From assembly GCA_002377695.1 (NCBI GenBank), contig DFQH01000005.1, positions 31,844-95,843 of the forward strand: a stretch of DNA of 64,000 nt, written 5' to 3'. This document shows positions 60,458-64,000 of the stretch, piece by piece (position 1 is the stretch's first letter; each line of letters starts with the position of its first letter). The position numbers and the translations under genes are program-made. Origin of the DNA: Citromicrobium sp. UBA3494. Lineage in GTDB: Bacteria; Pseudomonadota; Alphaproteobacteria; Sphingomonadales; Sphingomonadaceae. Under the pieces are notes generated by a model. The model had not been told where the DNA came from. It searched no databases and saw nothing but the letters and a program-made list of their open reading frames with translations.

Positions 60458-61363
60458 TTATGTAAACGGTTCGAGGAATTTCCGGATAAGGTCGGCGGCT
60501 TGTCGCTGGCGCAAGATCCGCAAGTTGCGCACCTCGTCGTCTTCCTCGTCGATTGGATCGCCATTCTCGAAGCGTGCGACGGCTACTGGGCCGTCCCGCA
60601 AATGGGCTTCGTCGGGATTCGGATCGGTGAAGCGAACTCCGATACGGTCAAGTGCTTCCTTGATGACTTCACTATGCTTCCCCTCCAACGCTTTGGAGAA
60701 TTCGGCGTGAGCTGCTTCAAGGCCACCCGGATAGTGTTCCAGGCAATAGACGAGGTCATGAGCGTCCTTGCCTTCATGTCGATCGTCATAAGCGAAGGCC
60801 TTCAAGCAGGTGAAGCTGACGATGTTTGCATGCCGGACGATTTCTGTAGTCCGACCTCCGTCATTGAGCAGTTCTGCGGTGATTTCCTTTGTCTCGTGAT
60901 GATCGAACACCATTGAGGAATGTGGGATGTTCATTGCCGTCACCTGACTGTCGGTGGGCAGCTCTGTAACTTTTCCGCCGCTCAGTTTCGGGGCGTCAGC
61001 GAGGAATTCCAGTATCATTGTCCCGCCACCCTCGACCTGTGCTTGCCAGCGCCAGGAGACCTTGTTGCCCTGCTTGTTTGTGGCGCGTTCGAAATTCATC
61101 GCGATCAGGTTTTCTTCGAGCGTCGCATATGCCTCCATGTCCGTGAGCAGTCCCATGTCGACCACGACATCGACATCACCGGTTCCGGCGTGCTGAGGGA
61201 CTTCGGGTGGCCGGGAGGTGACCAGATATCTTGGAGTAAGACCTCCCACCAAGTAGACTGACTCCTTCCAAGGACCGAGTCCGCGCAAGAGTGTGACGAG
61301 AACGCGCTCACAGCCCTCAGTGACATCGGCTTTGTATCCGGAAATGTGAGTTGGCTTAGCCAT
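60458..61363 (-). CDS. AbiEii-like nucleotidyltransferase (toxin of a type IV TA-like pair)
   Basis: A 301-aa protein with a nucleotidyltransferase fold: SVYLVGGLTPRYL (GG motif), GTGDVDVVVDMG (catalytic Asp pair) and KAFAYDDRHEGKDAHDLVY. This matches the AbiEii/DUF1814 class, whose members modify tRNA acceptor ends in known toxins. Start ATG 61363, overlapping the antitoxin stop as TGATG. Typical AbiE order is antitoxin first, as here. Confidence 0.75.
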   Translation of the reverse strand: MAKPTHISGYKADVTEGCERVLVTLLRGLGPWKESVYLVGGLTPRYLVTSRPPEVPQHAGTGDVDVVVDMGLLTDMEAYATLEENLIAMNFERATNKQGNKVSWRWQAQVEGGGTMILEFLADAPKLSGGKVTELPTDSQVTAMNIPHSSMVFDHHETKEITAELLNDGGRTTEIVRHANIVSFTCLKAFAYDDRHEGKDAHDLVYCLEHYPGGLEAAHAEFSKALEGKHSEVIKEALDRIGVRFTDPNPDEAHLRDGPVAVARFENGDPIDEEDDEVRNLRILRQRQAADLIRKFLEPFT

Positions 61364-62451
61364 CAGGCGTCGAGCCTTTCCGCGCGCAGATGGTCCGCCA
61401 TTTCTTTGGAGCGCCCGCTACCCTGAAGGAGGTCCAGGTAAACCTGGACGCAGGGCGCATAGCAAATTCCCGATATCTCCTCGCCGATGGCGACATCTTG
61501 GCTTGCTGGACTATCGATGATGCCCAGGTTCCAACCCTCGGAAACTGGCCGCGCATCGAGGAGGCGCAGTGCTTCCGTTTGAGCGCGGCCCTTGCGAATT
61601 CGGCATTTGAGTTGAGAGATGTTGGTTAGGTATGGCGCATAGGCCTGTGCAGCAGCTTCGGCAGTGACAGCATATGGTGCGCCGGTTTCTCGACAGGCGT
61701 GATCCAAGCGGCGAGCAAGGTCTTCGGAGTTGCTGGCTGGTACATAGTAGCGTTCCAGCTTTGGCCGTTTTTGGTTCGCCACAATGCGGGACCATTCGTC
61801 CAGCACTGGTCCGCGCCCCTTCAATCTGCGCAATTTGGCTGGTCCCGCCCCTTCAACTTCAAGCCAGTCTCGCTTCTCCATTTCCGTCAATGTTTCAGAG
61901 GTGGTCGCTGGTGAAGCGCCCGACTTTTCTGCAAGCTCCTTGACGCTGACCCAGTCCGGCCAGGCTGCGATTATGGCTTGGAGGACCTGAGCTCTTTTGC
62001 CTCTGAAGATCGAATCCAGTCTTCGCCGCGCCTTCTTGGGTGTTGCGCGATCGATGAGGACGAACGCCGTCTTTGATGGCAGGAACAGGGAGCCGCCGGA
62101 ATCGAAATACCCGACCTGTTCGATTTGCAGGATGTCACGAGCTCCTTTCGAGATCGCTCGCGCCAGCAGCATTGGGACTTGTTCACCTGCCAATTGGCGA
62201 CTTTCGCTGTAGGTCTGAAGCTGCCAGATATTATGATGGATATCTCGCGGAAACAGCTCCTTCTTGGCCTCGACTACGAGCTGGAAATCGTGTCCGCGAA
62301 TGCTGATATCGACAAGCGCGTCGGGCCTACCTCTGCCCCCAAGGTTCGGCTCCCGCTCAAGGTGGCGCACGACGGTATCTGGAAGTGCGGCAAGCACTTC
62401 ACACATCGCTTCAACAAGCTCTTCCGTCTCTACGGCTTCTGATTTTTCCAT
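61363..62451 (-). CDS. AbiEi-like antitoxin with N-terminal nuclease-like domain
   Basis: A 362-aa protein. Residues about 20-75 (GRGRPDALVDISI, FQLVVEAKKELFPRD) show a PD-(D/E)XK-like pattern, which is not part of the classic 190-aa AbiEi. A winged-helix segment follows (WVSVKELAEKSGASPATTSETLTEMEKRDWL, about 165-195), then a C-terminal region like AbiEi_C (YAVTAEAAAQAYAPYLTNISQLKC). Expected to repress its own promoter; inverted GAATAT repeats cover its start. Whether the N-terminal domain cuts DNA is unknown. Confidence 0.7.
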   Translation of the reverse strand: MEKSEAVETEELVEAMCEVLAALPDTVVRHLEREPNLGGRGRPDALVDISIRGHDFQLVVEAKKELFPRDIHHNIWQLQTYSESRQLAGEQVPMLLARAISKGARDILQIEQVGYFDSGGSLFLPSKTAFVLIDRATPKKARRRLDSIFRGKRAQVLQAIIAAWPDWVSVKELAEKSGASPATTSETLTEMEKRDWLEVEGAGPAKLRRLKGRGPVLDEWSRIVANQKRPKLERYYVPASNSEDLARRLDHACRETGAPYAVTAEAAAQAYAPYLTNISQLKCRIRKGRAQTEALRLLDARPVSEGWNLGIIDSPASQDVAIGEEISGICYAPCVQVYLDLLQGSGRSKEMADHLRAERLDA

Positions 62452-62510
62452 ATTCGCATACCAGTGAATATGGCTCCATTATCGAATATTCGGCCAAAAT
62501 GCAATATTCA
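62448..62510. promoter_or_regulatory. Operator array over the AbiE-like promoter and start
   Basis: CCATATTC (62448-62455) and GAATATGG (62466-62473) are perfect 8-bp inverted arms around 10 bp and include the antitoxin start codon. A palindrome CGAATATTCG (62483-62492) and a further AATATTCA (62503-62510) share the GAATAT core. This is what an autorepressing antitoxin would need. Confidence 0.6.
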
Positions 62511-62542
62511 CTGCGCAGAAAATTCAATGCCGAGGCCGAATA

Positions 62543-63790
62543 TCAATTCGTGGCCACGATCTTGAGGTGTGGCCTGGGCTTGTCGAGCACCTCGACCGCT
62601 TCGCGCCGGTGCTCTGGAGCCAAGTGAGCATAGCGCAATGTCATGCTGTAATCGCTGTGGCCGAGAAGCTCGCGGATGGTGTTGAGGTCAACCGCGCCCA
62701 TGGCCAGGCGAGAGGCGAAGTGGTGGCGCATGTCGTGCCAACGGAATTCCGCAATCTTCGCGTCGTCGAGCAGCTTCTTCCACGATGAATTGACGTTGTC
62801 GAAGCGGGTACCAGCCTCGCTCTCGAACACGCGGCTGTTGCCGAGGTCGCATTGTGAGCGCCAGGACTTGAGAGTTTCATAGGCTTCCGCGTTCAGCGGA
62901 ATATGCCGCGTCTTGCGCGACTTCGCAGTCTCAGCCGACACGGTGACGATACGCCTGTCAAAATTCACATGCGACCATTTGAGGTCGAACAATTCGCCCC
63001 GGCGCATGCCGGTGTTGAGCGAAAGGAGGACCATTGGCATCAGGTGATCGGTGAAAGGAACCGCGCGCAGGCTGGGTAAGAGTTCTCGGCCACGTTCACG
63101 CCGCCACTGGTTGGCTGTGTCGCGCTCGTTCCGCATTCTGTCTTCGCGCTTCTTGAGTTGCGCGCGCAAGCGATATTCCTCGGCTTCGTCCAGGTATCGA
63201 ACACGGACTTCCTTGTTCTCGCGTGCCTTCTTGACCTTGGCGATCGGGTTCACTGCAATCAGCTCCCATTCGACAGCCCGGTTGAGCGCGGCCTTGATCG
63301 CCGTGATGTCGCGATTCACGGTGTTGGTCTTGACGCCATCCTTCATACGCTCCGCGCGCCAGCGTTCCATATCTAGCGGCGAGATCGTCGCCATCGGTGT
63401 CTTGAGGAATTTCTTGAAGGCCACCTTCAGCCGCTTAATCGTGGCCTCTGCCGTTTTCTGGTGTACCCGCGCCCAATCGGCGTAATGCTCGTCGATGAAC
63501 TCGCCAAAGGTCGAGACCTGCTTGCGCTTCTGGCGCTCGATGCGCGGATCGACACCGGCCCAGTATGGGCCAAGCGCATTCTGCGCAGCTTCCACTGCTG
63601 CGTTGTATCCCATGCTACTCAGACGCCCGAGCCTGACGCGCTTGCCGCGCTCGAATTCGAGATACCATGTCTTTACGCCGGAGGGCTGGACCCGCAGCAG
63701 CAGGCCACTCAGCTTGGCATCGCGCAGCTCATAGGGCTTCGCCTTGGGGAGCGCCTTTTGTGCCAGAGAATTGCTCAACGAAGCAGCCAT
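62543..63790 (-). CDS. int: P4-type tyrosine integrase
   Basis: Catalyses site-specific integration at tRNA-Arg. The 415-aa protein has a DUF4102-like N-terminus (KPYELRDAKLSGLLLRVQPSG), a SAM-like core domain (about 95-185) and the catalytic domain with Arg in TGMRRGELFDLKW, Lys in KSRKTRHIPL, HxxR in WHDMRHHFASRL, His in LLGHSDYSMTLRYAHL and nucleophile Tyr in that same segment. Start at ATG 63790, with AAAGGA 9 nt upstream; an ATG 9 bp earlier would sit on that ribosome site. It points inward from the right end. Confidence 0.95.
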   Translation of the reverse strand: MAASLSNSLAQKALPKAKPYELRDAKLSGLLLRVQPSGVKTWYLEFERGKRVRLGRLSSMGYNAAVEAAQNALGPYWAGVDPRIERQKRKQVSTFGEFIDEHYADWARVHQKTAEATIKRLKVAFKKFLKTPMATISPLDMERWRAERMKDGVKTNTVNRDITAIKAALNRAVEWELIAVNPIAKVKKARENKEVRVRYLDEAEEYRLRAQLKKREDRMRNERDTANQWRRERGRELLPSLRAVPFTDHLMPMVLLSLNTGMRRGELFDLKWSHVNFDRRIVTVSAETAKSRKTRHIPLNAEAYETLKSWRSQCDLGNSRVFESEAGTRFDNVNSSWKKLLDDAKIAEFRWHDMRHHFASRLAMGAVDLNTIRELLGHSDYSMTLRYAHLAPEHRREAVEVLDKPRPHLKIVATN

Positions 63791-63824
63791 TGCGATCATT
63801 CCTTTGACCGCAAAGGTAGCGAAT

Positions 63825-63847
63825 CCGTAAGTGAAATGTAAGTGCAG
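63825..63847 (+). repeat. Right arm-type repeat of the integrase
   Basis: 23-bp block identical and in the same orientation to 43112-43134, with two GTAAGTG units 11 bp apart. It lies upstream of the integrase start and 130 bp from attR. Confidence 0.75.
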
Positions 63848-63977
63848 GAGGGGTGAACGCAGTGCAACAGATGCGAACCGTTCGCAACTTATGAAAACCG
63901 AATTAACGACGTAAAAATAATTGGTTATGGTTCATTTTTGTTCTGCTGCGTTGCAACAAAATGCGCCATTTTTACAG
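63848..63977. other. Integrase upstream region to attR
   Basis: AT-richer than the host. A TGCGAA-CCG-TTCGCA inverted repeat at 63872-63886 could be an excision or regulator site. No gene seen. Confidence 0.45.
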
Positions 63978-64000
63978 CTCCGAAGGCAGAGGCCACAGGT
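63978..64000 (+). repeat. attR (right copy of the tRNA 3' half, cut by window edge)
   Basis: Identical to 43023-43045, from CTCCGAAG on. The sequence to its left does not match a tRNA 5' half, so it is an att copy rather than a second tRNA gene. The far end is outside the window. Confidence 0.9.

Noticed and set aside
63978..64000. A second tRNA gene at the right edge
   Set aside because: Only the 3' half matches; the sequence to the left has no acceptor or D-arm. It is the attR copy.

Overview
The window looks like a GC-rich alphaproteobacterial chromosome, most likely Sphingomonadales and probably Erythrobacteraceae. This rests on gene content (a SUF operon led by an Rrf2 regulator, a ThiS-ThiG fusion, MmcB and DUF2093 proteins, an S9 with an acidic N-terminal extension), strong GC bias at third codon positions, and a sphingomonad-style intergenic palindrome. 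No database search was possible, so taxonomy is inference.

Positions 1-42990 are ordinary chromosome. In order: a 3' gene fragment; rpsI-rplM (minus); ctaA-cutA-exported protein (minus); a MerC-like protein and the thiSG fusion (plus); an outer-membrane barrel, a cupin lipoprotein, an acyl-CoA ligase, a gamma-glutamyltransferase and pyrD (minus). Next is the SUF operon at 13043-20500 (sufR-sufB, four unrelated small genes, then sufC-D-S-T-A), with most genes overlapping by a few bases. Then come two envelope genes, a PfkB kinase, a PhyH-type oxygenase, purD and xseA (divergent, start codons overlapping), DUF2093, an M23 peptidase, rpmB, tadA, RNase T2, nadC, a LytTR/LytS two-component pair, an HD protein, an envelope protease/thiol cluster (33756-36889), a serine hydrolase, an App1-like phosphatase, a PAS protein, a DUF2141 protein, a sterol-desaturase-like hydroxylase and mmcB.

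A tRNA-Arg(CCG) gene at 42991-43067 is the attachment site of a roughly 21-kb integrative element filling the rest of the window. A 23-base copy of the tRNA 3' half recurs at 63978-64000, where the window cuts it. A second pair of 23-bp direct repeats lies just inside each end and is probably the integrase arm site. The element carries a P4-type tyrosine integrase, an AlpA-like regulator, a relaxosome accessory protein, a TrwB/TraD coupling ATPase and a MOBF relaxase-helicase, but no mating-pair genes, so it is probably mobilizable rather than self-transmissible.

Its cargo is defence-like. It includes a small membrane protein plus a 507-residue three-TM protein of unknown type; a stand-alone GHKL ATPase with a C-terminal nuclease-like motif; an MmeI-like restriction-modification protein followed by two PD-(D/E)XK-type proteins; and an AbiE-like toxin-antitoxin pair whose antitoxin has an N-terminal nuclease-like domain. 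In-frame coding sequence directly after the GHKL stop codon, with no start of its own, suggests this cargo gene replaced the front of an older backbone gene. The GHKL gene and the 507-residue membrane protein are the best candidates for undescribed systems.
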